In this document: positions 47,450 to 58,764 of the stretch, piece by piece
How positions within the stretch are numbered: position 1 is the stretch's first letter
Layout: each line of letters begins with the position of its first letter
Origin: Nocardioides caldifontis
Lineage (GTDB): Bacteria > Actinomycetota > Actinomycetes > Propionibacteriales > Nocardioidaceae
NCBI RefSeq assembly: GCF_008087345.1
Contig: NZ_VHIB01000017.1
Span: forward strand, 21,996-85,995
Direction of reading: 5' to 3'
Length of the DNA: 64,000 nt
Position numbers and translations under genes: made by a program
Notes under the pieces: model-generated
Told to the model about the DNA's origin: nothing
Database searches by the model: none
Seen by the model: only the letters and a program-made list of their open reading frames with translations

Positions 47450-47464
47450 CGCCGGCCCGCAGCC

Positions 47465-47502
47465 ACGAAGGCGCCTCCCCTCCGGGGTCGAGGCGCCTTC
47501 GT
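47465..47502. terminator. bidirectional hairpin terminator between rpsT and holA
   Basis: A perfect 13-bp inverted repeat (ACGAAGGCGCCTC, 12-base loop, GAGGCGCCTTCGT). A short T/A-containing stretch (TCAATT) follows on the plus strand. It lies 15 bp after rpsT and 34 bp after the holA stop, serving both convergent genes. Confidence 0.85.
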
Positions 47503-47536
47503 CAATTCCGGGCCTGACCGGCCTCGCCGGGCGCGG

Positions 47537-48538
47537 TCAGCGCTCGACCCGGGCCCGACTGACGGTCAGCACCATCCGCTCGAGCGCGTAGGCCGGGTCA
47601 CCACCGGCCCCCTTGACGTCGGCGTCCGCCGAGGCGACCGCCCGGATCGCGGTCGCGAGCCCCTGCTCGTCCCACGCCTTCGCCTGGTCGCGCAGCGTCC
47701 GGAGCTTCCACGGCGGCACCCCCACCTCGCGGGCGAGGTCGGCGTCGCGCAGCCCGCGCGCGGCCGCCTTGTAGCGAGCCAGCTGCCGGACCGCGGAGGC
47801 GAACGACGCCGTGACGTAGGGGCCGCCCACGCCGGTGTCGAGCGCCCAGCGGAGCTCTTCGAGGGCCTGGCTGGTCCGGCCGTAGAGGGCGTGGTCGGCG
47901 ATCTCGAACCCCTTCACGTCGGCCCGCCCCGAGAAGTAGCGGCGGACGAGGTCGAGGTCGAGCCGGCGGCCCGGGAAGTCGTGGGCCAGCTGGTCGACGG
48001 CGGCGGCGAGCGCGCGCAGGTCGCCCCCGACGGCCTCGACGAGGGCGTCCGCGGCCTCCGGCTCGAGGACCGCCCGGTGGGTGCCCGCCTCGTCGACCGC
48101 GAACTGCGCGAACCCGCGCCCCTTGACCGCCTCGGACTTGTGCTCGTGGACGGTGGGCAGCTTGCGGAGCCGGTTGAGCAGCCCGCTCCCCCGCTGCCCT
48201 CCGGAGTGGACGAGCACGAGCGCGACGTCGGGGTCGGGCGAGGAGGCGTAGTCGACCAGTCCGTCGTGGACCTCGTCGGGGGCGTCCTCGAGCCGGTGGA
48301 CCGCCACGCAGCGGGTGCTGGAGAAGAGGGACGGGGCGGCGAGCTCGCCGAGGGTCGCCATCGTCAGCTGCTCGCCCGCGGTGTCGTGGGACTCCGCCTC
48401 CGGGTCGGCCTTGAGCACCGCGTTACGCGCGGCCCGCACCACCCGGTCGTTGAGGAGCTCCTCCGGGCCGGTCACCAGCGTGACGGAGCCCAACGGGCTC
48501 GGGGCGGGGGCGGAGCGAGGTGCCTGTCGGGGTGCCAT
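47537..48538 (-). CDS. holA: DNA polymerase III subunit delta
   Basis: 333 residues. Clamp-loader delta subunit that opens the beta clamp. N-terminal AAA+-like region (VTLVTGPEELLNDRVVRAAR, CVAVHRLEDAPDEVHDGLVD), a lid (SGRADVKGFEIADHALYG) and a C-terminal collar domain (ARYKAAARGLRDADLAREVG, PPWKLRTLRDQAKAW). Delta lacks a functional Walker A, as seen. ATG 48538 is preferred over 48559. In actinobacteria holA sits next to rpsT and comEC, as here, except that the FMN reductase gene is inserted. Confidence 0.95.
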   Translation of the reverse strand: MAPRQAPRSAPAPSPLGSVTLVTGPEELLNDRVVRAARNAVLKADPEAESHDTAGEQLTMATLGELAAPSLFSSTRCVAVHRLEDAPDEVHDGLVDYASSPDPDVALVLVHSGGQRGSGLLNRLRKLPTVHEHKSEAVKGRGFAQFAVDEAGTHRAVLEPEAADALVEAVGGDLRALAAAVDQLAHDFPGRRLDLDLVRRYFSGRADVKGFEIADHALYGRTSQALEELRWALDTGVGGPYVTASFASAVRQLARYKAAARGLRDADLAREVGVPPWKLRTLRDQAKAWDEQGLATAIRAVASADADVKGAGGDPAYALERMVLTVSRARVER

Positions 48539-48657
48539 GGTGGCGTCAGGATTCCACACGGCTCCGACAGCCTCACGCTGGCGGGTGTGGGCGACCAGGG
48601 CGCGGGTATTATTGAAAGGTCAACCGATCGCACCCGCCTCTCGAGGAGCCCTTCCGC

Positions 48658-49230
48658 ATGCAGAGACTCGCCGTCGTCGTCGCCAGCACCCGCCCCACCC
48701 GCGTCGGCCTCAAGGTCGCGGAGTGGTTCGAGGCCCAGGCACGGAAGGACGGCCGGTTCGAGGTCGACCTGGTCGACCTCGCCGAGGTGGGGCTGCCGTT
48801 CATGGACGAGCCGAACCACCCGCGGCTGCGGCAGTACGTCCACCAGCACACCAAGGAGTGGAGCGCCCGGGTCGACGCCGCCGACGCCTTCGCCTTCGTG
48901 GTCGCGGAGTACAACTACGGCATGCCGGCGCCGCTGAAGAACGCGCTGGACTACCTGGTGCACGAGTGGGCGCACAAGGCCGCCGGGATCGTGTCGTACG
49001 GCGGCGTCTCGGCCGGGCTGCGCTCGGCGGAGATGACCCGCAGCGTGCTCACCGCGCTGCAGATGCACCCGGTCAAGGCCGCGGTGAGCATCCCGATGGT
49101 CACCAACCTGCTCGACGAGGACGGCGAGCTGCACGCGACGCAGCTCATGGACGAGGCCGCGACCGCGCTGCTCGACGACGTCGCCCGGGTCGACGCCGCG
49201 CTCCGGGTCCTGCGGGAGCAGGCCGGCTGA
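48658..49230 (+). CDS. NADPH-dependent FMN reductase
   Basis: 190 residues, flavodoxin-like. The FMN phosphate loop is VVASTRPTRVGLKVAEW (residues 7-23) and the second FMN motif VVAEYNYGMPAPLKNALDYL (near 81-100) is diagnostic of the NADPH_dep_FMN_red (PF03358) family. It probably reduces FMN or quinones with NADPH. TATTAT at 48607 is a good -10 for its promoter in the gap with divergent holA. Converges with comEC; an 8-bp stem hairpin (49253-49272) lies between them. Confidence 0.88.
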   Translation: MQRLAVVVASTRPTRVGLKVAEWFEAQARKDGRFEVDLVDLAEVGLPFMDEPNHPRLRQYVHQHTKEWSARVDAADAFAFVVAEYNYGMPAPLKNALDYLVHEWAHKAAGIVSYGGVSAGLRSAEMTRSVLTALQMHPVKAAVSIPMVTNLLDEDGELHATQLMDEAATALLDDVARVDAALRVLREQAG

Positions 49231-49252
49231 CCTGACCATGGGCGGCCCTGTC

Positions 49253-49272
49253 ACCGCCGGGTCACCGGCGGT
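49253..49272. terminator. hairpin between the FMN reductase gene and comEC
   Basis: ACCGCCGG-GTCA-CCGGCGGT, a perfect 8-bp stem with a tetraloop, placed exactly at the convergent 3' ends and touching the comEC stop. There is no U-run, so it may be a weak or Rho-assisted terminator or an mRNA end stabiliser. Confidence 0.5.
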
Positions 49273-51575
49273 CACCGGCTCGTCACCACCCGCAGCTCGT
49301 CGCCGCGCAGGACCACGGCGACGTCGCCCCGCTCGTCGGTGCGCCAGGTCCGGACGCCGGCCTCCTCCAGGAGCTCCAGCGTCCGCCCCGACGGATGGCC
49401 GTAGTCGTTGTCCTCCCCCACCGAGACCAGCCCGACCCGGGCGCCGAGCCCGGTGAGCAGCCGGGCGTCCTGGTGGGCGCTGCCGTGGTGCGGCACCTTG
49501 AGCACGTCGATCCTGCCGACCGGCTCGCGGAGCAGGGCCGCCTGCGAGCCGGGCTCCACGTCGCCGGTCAGCAGCAGCCGGACGCCGTGGGCCTCGACGA
49601 GCAGCACCAGCGAGGCGTCGTTCGGGTTCTCGGAGAGCACCCGTCGCGGAGCCAGGACCTGCCAGGTCACCGGTCCGACACCCGCCCTCTCGCCGTACGC
49701 CGGGACCCGGAGGGGCACCTGCGCCGCGGCCGCCCACCGCTCCACCTGGGCGGCACCCGCCTCGGGCTCCCGGAGCCCCGTCACCTGCACCTCTCCGACC
49801 TGGCGGCCCGCGAGGACACCGGGGAGCCCGTCGACGTGGTCGGCGTGGAAGTGGGTGAGCACCACCGCGGGGAGCCGCCGCACCCCGAGCCGGTCGAGGC
49901 ACCGGTCGACGGCGGGCGGGTCCGGGCCCGCGTCGAACAGCACGGCGGCCCCGTCCCCGGCCGCGACCACGACGGCGTCTCCTTGGCCGACGTCGCACAT
50001 CGCCACCACCCACCCGTCGGGTGGCCACCCCGACCACCACCCCGGCGCCGGCAGCGGCCGGACCACGACGGCGGCGAGCAGGACGAGGACCAGCGACGAG
50101 GCGCGCCGGCTGCGCAGCACCCTCGGTGCGAGGAGCGTCGCGGTGACGGTGAGCACCACCAGCAGGGACAGCCCCGCGGGGCCGGCCGGCCACGCGGTCG
50201 ACGCGGTCGGGAGGTCCGCGGACCAGCGGGCGACCAGGACGATCACCTGCGCCGACCAGCAGCCGACGGTGCCGAGCAGCGCCCCGACCGGCGGCACGAG
50301 GAGCCCCACGACCCCGCCGACCAGCCCGAGCACGGTGGCCGGGCCGACCGCCGGGGCGGCCACCAGGTTGGCCGCCACGGCGACCAGGCTGACCTCCTCC
50401 GACAGCGCCGCAACCACCGGCGTGCAGGCGAGCTGCGCCGCCAGCGGCACCGCCACGGCCTCGGCCACGGGGCGCGGGAGCCAGCCGCCCATGGCGTCGC
50501 GCAGCACGGGGCCGACGAAGAGGATCCCACCGGTCGCGAGCGCCGAGAGCGCGAACCCGGGGGACCCGGCGAGCCACGGGTCGAGGAGCAGGAGCAGCAG
50601 GACCGCCGCCCCGAGCGACCGGACGCCGGCCGCACGGCCACCGGAGCCCATCCCGAGCAGCGCGACGGTGCCCATGGCCGCCGCACGGACCACCGACGGC
50701 TCCGTGCGCGCGATCAGGACGAACCCGACCACGCCGACCAGTCCGACCACCACCAGCCCGCGGCCGCGCACCCGGCACCACCGCGCGAGCAGCAGCAGGA
50801 AGGCCAGCAGCAGCGTCAGGTTGGTCCCGGACACCGCGGTGAGGTGGGTCAGCCCGGCATCCTGGAAGTCCTCGACCACCGACTCGTCGAGGGCCGCGTC
50901 GTCACCGGTGACGAGGGCCGGCACGAGCGCGGCGGCGTCGTCGGGGCCGTCGGACGCCGCCCGGCGCACCGACGCGCGGACCGCCTCGGCGGCGTCGAGC
51001 GGCTTCGGCGGCGGAGCCAGCAGCACCGGCTCCCTGCCCACGCTCAGCACCCCCGCGAGCCGTGCGTCGTCGGCCGGAGCGAGTCGCCCCGTGAGCCGTA
51101 CGACGGACCCGAGCCGCACCTGCTCGAACCCGGGCCGGGCGAGGACCAGCACCGTGGCCCCGGTGGCCCGCGTCTCTCCCCGTGACGTGGCCTCCTTCAT
51201 CCGGACCTCGGCGACGACGTAGTCGCCGAACTGCCCCTCGCGGAGCACCGGGTCTGTCCGCACCGTCGCCGTCCCGGTGACCACCGTCCGGTCCTCGGCC
51301 CAGCGAGCCACCGGGCTCGCCGCCGTGGCCGCCACCCGCAGCCCGGCCGACCCGGCGAGCACGACGGCCACGAGGAGGGTCGCGAGCACCATCCGCGGCG
51401 CCCCGGCGACGAGCGCGACGGCCGCGGACACCGTGACCGTCACGAGGGCTCCCACCAGCCACCAGCCCCCGACATGGAGCCCCGCCAGGGCGCCGCCCCA
51501 GGCGGCCACCGCGAGGACGGAGGTCCGCAGGTCGGCCGGGGTGATCGCCGCAGGCTCGGGGCCGGGCGACGTCAC
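49272..51575 (-). CDS. comEC: DNA internalisation competence protein ComEC/Rec2
   Basis: 767 residues. Several N-terminal helices and an OB-like domain (about 1-190), then the Competence membrane domain (about 210-490, with LTHLTAVSGTNLTLLLAFLL) and a C-terminal metallo-beta-lactamase domain (about 510-760) with LTHFHADHVDGLPGV. In competent bacteria ComEC forms the channel for single-stranded DNA and may degrade the other strand. GTG 51575 overlaps the comEA stop (GTGA). Both genes appear intact. Natural transformation in Nocardioides is not established, so the function is inferred from homology. Confidence 0.93.
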   Translation of the reverse strand: MTSPGPEPAAITPADLRTSVLAVAAWGGALAGLHVGGWWLVGALVTVTVSAAVALVAGAPRMVLATLLVAVVLAGSAGLRVAATAASPVARWAEDRTVVTGTATVRTDPVLREGQFGDYVVAEVRMKEATSRGETRATGATVLVLARPGFEQVRLGSVVRLTGRLAPADDARLAGVLSVGREPVLLAPPPKPLDAAEAVRASVRRAASDGPDDAAALVPALVTGDDAALDESVVEDFQDAGLTHLTAVSGTNLTLLLAFLLLLARWCRVRGRGLVVVGLVGVVGFVLIARTEPSVVRAAAMGTVALLGMGSGGRAAGVRSLGAAVLLLLLLDPWLAGSPGFALSALATGGILFVGPVLRDAMGGWLPRPVAEAVAVPLAAQLACTPVVAALSEEVSLVAVAANLVAAPAVGPATVLGLVGGVVGLLVPPVGALLGTVGCWSAQVIVLVARWSADLPTASTAWPAGPAGLSLLVVLTVTATLLAPRVLRSRRASSLVLVLLAAVVVRPLPAPGWWSGWPPDGWVVAMCDVGQGDAVVVAAGDGAAVLFDAGPDPPAVDRCLDRLGVRRLPAVVLTHFHADHVDGLPGVLAGRQVGEVQVTGLREPEAGAAQVERWAAAAQVPLRVPAYGERAGVGPVTWQVLAPRRVLSENPNDASLVLLVEAHGVRLLLTGDVEPGSQAALLREPVGRIDVLKVPHHGSAHQDARLLTGLGARVGLVSVGEDNDYGHPSGRTLELLEEAGVRTWRTDERGDVAVVLRGDELRVVTSR

Positions 51576-52534
51576 AGGGTGACGAACGGAGTGAGCTCGG
51601 CGAGCGTCGCCTCACCGATCCCGGAGACCTCCAGGAGCTCCTCGACGGCGGTGAAGCCGCCGTGCTCGGTCCGCCACTGCAGGATCGCCGCCGCGGTGAC
51701 CGGCCCGACCCCCGGCAGCGTCTCCAGCGTGGCCTGGTCGGCGGTGTTGAGGTTGACCAGCGTCGTGCCGCCGGTCGTGGTGCCCGGTGGCGCCGATCCC
51801 GTCGTTCCGGTGCCCGTCGGGGGCGGTGTCCCTCCCGCCACGCCGATCAGCACCTGCTCCCCGTCGGTGAGGAGCCGGGCCAGGTTGAGCGACGTGCGGT
51901 CGACGCCGCGGCGCAGCCCGCCCGCGGCCCGGACGGCGTCCACCACCCGGGAGCCGGCCGGCAGGACCGCGATGCCCGGTCGGCGTACCTTCCCGACGAC
52001 GTCGACCACGAGCTGACCCTCCCCGCCGGCCGCGACCGGGGTCTCCGCCGCACCCGGCGACGGGGCTGCCGACGGGGTCGGCGGTGCACTCGCGGTGGGG
52101 GTGCCGGTCGACGCGACCACCGGAGGCGCCACGACCTCGCCGCCGGCGCCCGAGGAGCGCACCAGCCACCACGCCCCGCCCAGCAGCCCGAGCGCCAGCA
52201 CGACGAGGACCACCCCCATCTGCGCCGCCCCGAGGTGCGGCCTCGCGCGGAGCGTGACCGGCAGCCGGTCCCCCAGCCACCCGACGAGCCGGTCGCCGGC
52301 GCCGAGCGGGCGCCTCGCGTGGCGCCCGACCTCGGGCGGCTCGGGCACCTCGTGCGGCTCCGCACGCGGCGGCTCCACGCGAGGCAGTGGCGCCGGCTCC
52401 GGCGACGTCGGCGCCGCCGTCTCCACGGGGTCGACCGGCTCACCGCGCGCGGCAGCCAGCTCGGCACTCAGGGCGGCGAGCCGGCGTCGGGCGACGTCGG
52501 CGGCGCGGTCGTCCACGGGGTCTCGGCGGCGCAT
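51572..52534 (-). CDS. comEA: ComEA family DNA-binding protein
   Basis: 320 residues. A cytoplasmic Pro/Glu-rich N-terminus of about 105 residues precedes one membrane helix (about 107-127, MGVVLVVLALGLLGGAWWLV). A Pro/Thr linker, an SLBB-like domain (about 170-225, VVDVVGKVRRPGIAVLPAGS) and two helix-hairpin-helix motifs (about 255-318, LVNLNTADQATLETLPGVGP and GFTAVEELLEVSGIGEATLA) follow. ComEA binds incoming double-stranded DNA outside the membrane and passes it to ComEC. The long cytoplasmic part is unusual compared with ComEA of low-GC bacteria. Confidence 0.92.
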   Translation of the reverse strand: MRRRDPVDDRAADVARRRLAALSAELAAARGEPVDPVETAAPTSPEPAPLPRVEPPRAEPHEVPEPPEVGRHARRPLGAGDRLVGWLGDRLPVTLRARPHLGAAQMGVVLVVLALGLLGGAWWLVRSSGAGGEVVAPPVVASTGTPTASAPPTPSAAPSPGAAETPVAAGGEGQLVVDVVGKVRRPGIAVLPAGSRVVDAVRAAGGLRRGVDRTSLNLARLLTDGEQVLIGVAGGTPPPTGTGTTGSAPPGTTTGGTTLVNLNTADQATLETLPGVGPVTAAAILQWRTEHGGFTAVEELLEVSGIGEATLAELTPFVTL

Positions 52535-52631
52535 GGGCGCACGCTAGGAAGGTCGGCGGTCGGTCCGCCAACGGCCGGGCGCGAGCTGTGGAGAACCTGG
52601 CGGGTCGTCCCGTCGGGGGCTCACCGGGTGT

Positions 52632-53510
52632 TCAGCGGGGCGCGACCACGACCCCGACGAGCCCCGGCCCGACGTGGGCCCCGAGCACGGCGGGGACCTC
52701 GGTGAGCTCGACGTCCCGTCCGCCCAGCCCCTGCTCCAGCCGGGTCGCCAGCTGGCCGGCCAGCGCCTCCGCCTGGTCGCGGGCCGCCAGGTGGCAGACG
52801 GCGAGGTCGATCTCCTGGTCGCCCGCGGCGTCGACCGCGAGCTCCTCCAGCCGCGCCAGCGCCCGCCCGGCCGTGCGTACCTTGCCGAGCGGCGCGACGC
52901 GCCCCTCGACGACCTGCAGGATCGGCTTCACCGCCAGGGCGGAGCCGAGCAGCGCCGAGGCCGCGCCGACCCGCCCGCCGCGACGGAGGTGCTCCAGGGT
53001 GTCGACGTAGAAGAGCGAGACCGCCGAGTGCGCCCGGCGGCGGGCCACGTCGGCCGCCTCGAGGCCGGTCGCACCGCCCGCCACCGCTGCCGCCGCGCTG
53101 ACCGCCGCGAACCCGGTCGCCGCGCCGATCTGGCAGCTGTCCACGGTGTGCACCGGCACCGGCGACTCCTTGGCCGCCAGCTGCGCCGACTCCAGCGTCG
53201 CGCTCACCTGCGACGAGACGTGGACCGAGACGATCTCCTCGGCGCCGGCCTCGGCCGCCCGCTCGTACGCCTCGAGGACCACCGCGGGGCTCGGTCGCGA
53301 CGTGCTGACCGGGAGGAACCGCTTCAGCGCCTCGGCGATCCGGTCCGGCGCGCACTCGGGGTCGACGCCGTCGTCGTAGGAGTGCGCGCCGACGACGACC
53401 TGCAGGGGCACGACCGTGATCCCCCACCGCTCCGCGACCTCCGGCCGCAGGGTCGCCGTGGAATCGGTGACCACGGCCACCCTCGGCGACGCTCCGGACG
53501 ACTCGGACAT
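52632..53510 (-). CDS. DegV family fatty acid-binding protein
   Basis: 292 residues. The DegV fold shows VAVVTDSTATLRPEVAERWG at the N-terminus, VVPLQVVVGAHSYDDGVD and the ligand-contact Thr/Ser segment LPVSTSRPSPAVVLEAYERA (near residue 75). DegV proteins bind fatty acids; family members serve as FakB subunits of fatty acid kinase, but no fakA is visible here. It lies 18 bp after leuS on the same strand, and the gap to comEA is 97 bp with no clear feature. Confidence 0.9.
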   Translation of the reverse strand: MSESSGASPRVAVVTDSTATLRPEVAERWGITVVPLQVVVGAHSYDDGVDPECAPDRIAEALKRFLPVSTSRPSPAVVLEAYERAAEAGAEEIVSVHVSSQVSATLESAQLAAKESPVPVHTVDSCQIGAATGFAAVSAAAAVAGGATGLEAADVARRRAHSAVSLFYVDTLEHLRRGGRVGAASALLGSALAVKPILQVVEGRVAPLGKVRTAGRALARLEELAVDAAGDQEIDLAVCHLAARDQAEALAGQLATRLEQGLGGRDVELTEVPAVLGAHVGPGLVGVVVAPR

Positions 53511-53528
53511 GGGCGAAGGATACGAGCC

Positions 53529-56033
<2,505 letters not shown>

Positions 56034-56093
56034 GTCTCCGGCTGTCTCTCGGTCTCGTCTCTTGGTTGCTGGCGGGTCACTTCTCCGAGGCAC

Positions 56094-56118
56094 AAAAAAA
56101 CCCTCCACGCAGGAGGGT
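56094..56118 (-). terminator. intrinsic terminator in the leuS leader (attenuator)
   Basis: On the minus strand ACCCTCC-TGCGT-GGAGGGT forms a 7-bp stem followed directly by seven T residues, a textbook intrinsic terminator and rare in this GC-rich window. It stands 60 bp before leuS and 34 bp after the leader peptide stop. Upstream short inverted repeats (GTCGGC/GCCGAC and CCGCTC/GAGCGG) could form alternative structures. Confidence 0.9.
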
Positions 56119-56152
56119 CGCCGCTCCGCGGCAGTCGGCGGTGGCCGACCGC

Positions 56153-56188
56153 TCAGAGCGGCTGGCGAAGAAGCAGGGTGGTCCGCAC
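56153..56188 (-). CDS. leuS leader peptide (leucine attenuator)
   Basis: An 11-residue peptide reading [11 protein letters not shown] (GTG start) with Leu codons CTG CTT CTT and a final CTC. A -10-like TACCCT (56195-56200) ends six bases before the GTG and there is no Shine-Dalgarno, so the transcript probably starts at this codon. It is followed by mutually exclusive hairpins and the terminator at 56094-56118. Ribosome stalling at the Leu codons would favour read-through into leuS. The arrangement parallels the leuA leader in the same window. Confidence 0.8.
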   Translation of the reverse strand: MRTTLLLRQPL

Positions 56189-56249
56189 CGCTCCAGGGTA
56201 ACGCACGCCGCCGCGTGACCGGCTGCCGCGGCGGCTAGGGTTCCGCACC

Positions 56250-57212
56250 ATGACGTGGATGGTGACCGGAGGCGCGGGGTACATCGGGGCGCACGTCGTG
56301 CGCGCGTTCGTGGAGGCCGGTGTCGGCGCCGTGGCCGTCGACGACCTCTCCAGCGGCCACCGCGACTTCGTGCCCCAGGACGTCCCGTTCGTCCAGGCGA
56401 CGATCCTCGACACCGACGCGCTGCGCCGCTGCCTGGAGGAGCACCGGGTGACCGGCGTCGTACACCTCGCCGGGTTCAAGTACGCCGGCGTCTCGGTGTC
56501 GCGCCCGTTGCACACCTACGAGCAGAACGTCACCGGGACGGTCTCGCTCCTGCAGGCCATGCAGGACGTGGGCGTCGACAAGCTGGTGTTCTCCTCCAGC
56601 GCCGCGACGTACGGCACCCCGTCGACCGACCTCGTCACCGAGGAGAGCCCGACGATCCCGGAGTCGCCGTACGGCGAGTCCAAGCTGGTCGGCGAGTGGC
56701 TGCTCGCCGACCAGGAGCGCGCCGTCGGGCTGCGGCACACCTCGCTGCGCTACTTCAACGTGGTGGGCTCCGGCACCGACGAGGTCTACGACAGCAGCCC
56801 GCACAACCTGTTCCCGCTGGTGATCGAGGCGCTGCTCGAGGGGCGCACCCCGCGGATCAACGGGACCGACTATCCCACGCCGGACGGCACCTGCGTGCGC
56901 GACTACGTGCACGTCGCCGACCTCGCGGTGTCCCACGTCGCCGCGGCGCGTGCCCTCGAGGAGGGGCGCACGCTCGAGCGGGTCTACAACCTCGGCAGCG
57001 GCAGCGGGCTGTCGGTGCGCGAGGTGATGGACGCGATGGCGAGGGTCACCGGCGTCGACTTCGAGCCCGAGGTCCACCCACGCCGCCCGGGCGACCCGGC
57101 GCGCATCGTCGCCTCCGGCGAGCTCGCCGCGCGCGACCTCGACTGGCAGATGCGCCACGACATCGACGCGATGGTGGCCAGCGCCTGGTCCGCCCGCCGC
57201 GCCCACCTCTGA
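56250..57212 (+). CDS. galE: UDP-glucose 4-epimerase-like NAD-dependent epimerase
   Basis: 320 residues of the extended SDR family. NAD motif VTGGAGYIGAHVVRAF at the N-terminus, active-site Ser in SSSAATYG (near residue 118) and Y-x3-K as SPYGESKLVGEW (near 141-152). GalE-typical VHLAGFKYAGVSVSRPLHTY and SLRYFNVVGS follow. It interconverts UDP-glucose and UDP-galactose, supplying cell wall or exopolysaccharide galactose. TAGGGT lies 8 bases before the ATG, so it may be almost leaderless. It is divergent from leuS and 24 bp before the SDR gene. Confidence 0.9.
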   Translation: MTWMVTGGAGYIGAHVVRAFVEAGVGAVAVDDLSSGHRDFVPQDVPFVQATILDTDALRRCLEEHRVTGVVHLAGFKYAGVSVSRPLHTYEQNVTGTVSLLQAMQDVGVDKLVFSSSAATYGTPSTDLVTEESPTIPESPYGESKLVGEWLLADQERAVGLRHTSLRYFNVVGSGTDEVYDSSPHNLFPLVIEALLEGRTPRINGTDYPTPDGTCVRDYVHVADLAVSHVAAARALEEGRTLERVYNLGSGSGLSVREVMDAMARVTGVDFEPEVHPRRPGDPARIVASGELAARDLDWQMRHDIDAMVASAWSARRAHL

Positions 57213-57236
57213 ACCGACCCTCCGAAGGAGCCCTCC

Positions 57237-57998
57237 GTGACCGTGCTCGACATGTTCCGCCTCGACGGCCGTGTGGCGATCGTGACCGGCGCCTCGTCCG
57301 GTCTCGGGGTGACCTTCGCCCAGGCGCTCGCCGAGGCCGGTGCCGACGTGGTGCTCGGCGCGCGGCGGGTCGACCGGCTCGAGGAGACCAAGGCGCTCGT
57401 CGAGCGGACCGGCCGACGTGCGGTCACGGTCGCCACCGACGTCGCCTCCCCCGAGGACTGCCAGGCGCTGGTCGACGCCGCGATGGCCGAGCTGGGCCGG
57501 GTCGACGTGCTGGTCAACAACGCCGGCGTCGGCACCGCCGTGCCTGCGACCCGCGAGACGCCCGAGCAGTTCCGCCAGGTCATCGACGTCAACCTCAACG
57601 GCTCCTACTGGATGGCGCAGGCCTGCGGCCGCGTGATGGAGCCGGGCAGCAGCATCGTCAACATCTCCTCGGTGCTCGGCATCACCACGGCCGGGCTGCC
57701 CCAGGCCGCGTACGCCGCCTCCAAGGCCGGCGTCATCGGGCTCACCCGCGACCTCGCCCAGCAGTGGACCGGCCGCAAGGGGATCCGGGTCAACGCGCTC
57801 GCGCCCGGCTTCTTCACCAGCGAGATGACCGACCAGTACCCGCCCGGCTACCTCGACGCCCAGCAGCCCCGCATCCCCGCCGGCCGCAAGGGCGACCCGA
57901 TGGAGCTCGCCGCCGCCCTGGTCTTCCTCGCCAGCCCCGCCGGCGGCTACGTCACCGGCCAGACCTTCGCCGTCGACGGCGGGCTCACCATCACCTGA
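57237..57998 (+). CDS. SDR family oxidoreductase
   Basis: 253 residues, classical short-chain dehydrogenase. Cofactor loop TGASSGLG (near residue 18), NNAG (near 93), catalytic Ser in NISSVLG (near 145), Y-x3-K as YAASKAG (near 160-164), and C-terminal GQTFAVDGGLT. The Arg/Asp after the loop (GARRVDRLEE) suggests NADP(H). Substrate unknown. GTG 57237 has a GGAGCC site. It follows galE by 24 bp and is probably co-transcribed. Repeats begin 11 bp after its stop. Confidence 0.92.
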   Translation: MTVLDMFRLDGRVAIVTGASSGLGVTFAQALAEAGADVVLGARRVDRLEETKALVERTGRRAVTVATDVASPEDCQALVDAAMAELGRVDVLVNNAGVGTAVPATRETPEQFRQVIDVNLNGSYWMAQACGRVMEPGSSIVNISSVLGITTAGLPQAAYAASKAGVIGLTRDLAQQWTGRKGIRVNALAPGFFTSEMTDQYPPGYLDAQQPRIPAGRKGDPMELAAALVFLASPAGGYVTGQTFAVDGGLTIT

Positions 57999-58008
57999 TC
58001 GGCCCCCC

Positions 58009-58126
58009 GCCGAGCCGTCGCATCTTCACGCCCGGACCCCGCCGAGCCGTCGCATCTTCACGCCCGGACCCCGCCGAGCCGTCGCAACTTCATGCCCGGG
58101 CCCCGCCGAGCCGTCGCATCTTCACG
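58009..58126 (+). repeat. four 32-bp-phased intergenic repeats after the SDR gene
   Basis: GCCGAGCCGTCGCATCTTCA (third copy GCAACTTCA) starts at 58009, 58041, 58073 and 58105, exactly 32 bp apart, joined by CGCCCGGACCCC-type linkers. There are no unique spacers, so this is not a CRISPR array. The repeats read in the same sense as the gene they follow. Reverse-oriented copies of the same family lie at 58765-58816. Confidence 0.88.
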
Positions 58127-58130
58127 GCGG

Positions 58131-58646
58131 GGCCTTGAGCGCGGACAGAACCGAAAGCGCCCGACGAGCCCCTCGAGCCGGGACGAGACCTCGGCGAGGT
58201 CGGCAGCGGCCTGCCGGGAGTCGTCCACCGACTCGCTCGTCGACCGGGCGGCCGCGGCGACGGCGCCGATGCTCTCGGCGATCTGCTCGGAGCCGGTCGC
58301 GGCCTCGGCGATGCTGCGGTTCAGCTCTGCGGTGGTGGCCGTCTGCCCCTCGACCGCCGAGGCGATCGTCGTCTGGTAGTCGCTCATGGTGACGATCACC
58401 GTCGACACCTTCGAGACGTCACGGAAGCTGATCACCCGGTCGTGCACGCTGCCGCGGAAGTTGATCGCGTACCGCTGCTTGACGCTGTTCAGGTCGTTGA
58501 TCGCGGTGAGCCGGTCCCGATGGACTCCACCAGCACGATGCCGAGCCCGGTGACGATCAGCATGATGAACACGACGACCAGGAATCCGAGGCCGAGACGG
58601 CGGCCGATCGGCGGTTGGCAAGCGGCACGGGCTCCTCCGGGTTCAC
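58131..58646 (-). pseudogene. methyl-accepting chemotaxis protein remnant
   Basis: Pieces of a chemoreceptor in shifting frames. A GTG at 58646 opens with NPEEPVPLANRR. A second frame carries the first membrane helix (GRRLGLGFLVVVFIMLIVTG). A third resumes with the sensor four-helix segment (DLNSVKQRYAINFRGSVHDR) and then jumps straight to the end of the signalling domain (TIASAVEGQTATTAELNRSI to LEGLVGRFRF). The second helix, HAMP domain and most of the signalling hairpin are gone. The stop has been lost, and the frame runs into the neighbouring repeats. At least two frameshifts and a large deletion are required. The C-terminus closely resembles the receptor at 63768. Confidence 0.82.
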
Positions 58647-58764
58647 GCGCGCAAGACGTCGCGCGTCCCGTCGGCAGCCGCGCCCGAGGCCTGAGGGGTT
58701 GTCACCCGTCGCGAGCCGGCGCGTCCTGCCTGTCGTACGACGCCGAACCGGCGCGTCTTACCCG

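Noticed and set aside
56094..56188. T-box riboswitch upstream of leuS
   Set aside because: No T-box sequence or specifier stem is recognisable, while a Leu-codon leader peptide and intrinsic terminator explain the region.
58009..58126. Possible CRISPR array because of regular 32-bp spacing
   Set aside because: Consecutive units are nearly identical over their whole length, with no unique spacers, no leader and no cas genes nearby.
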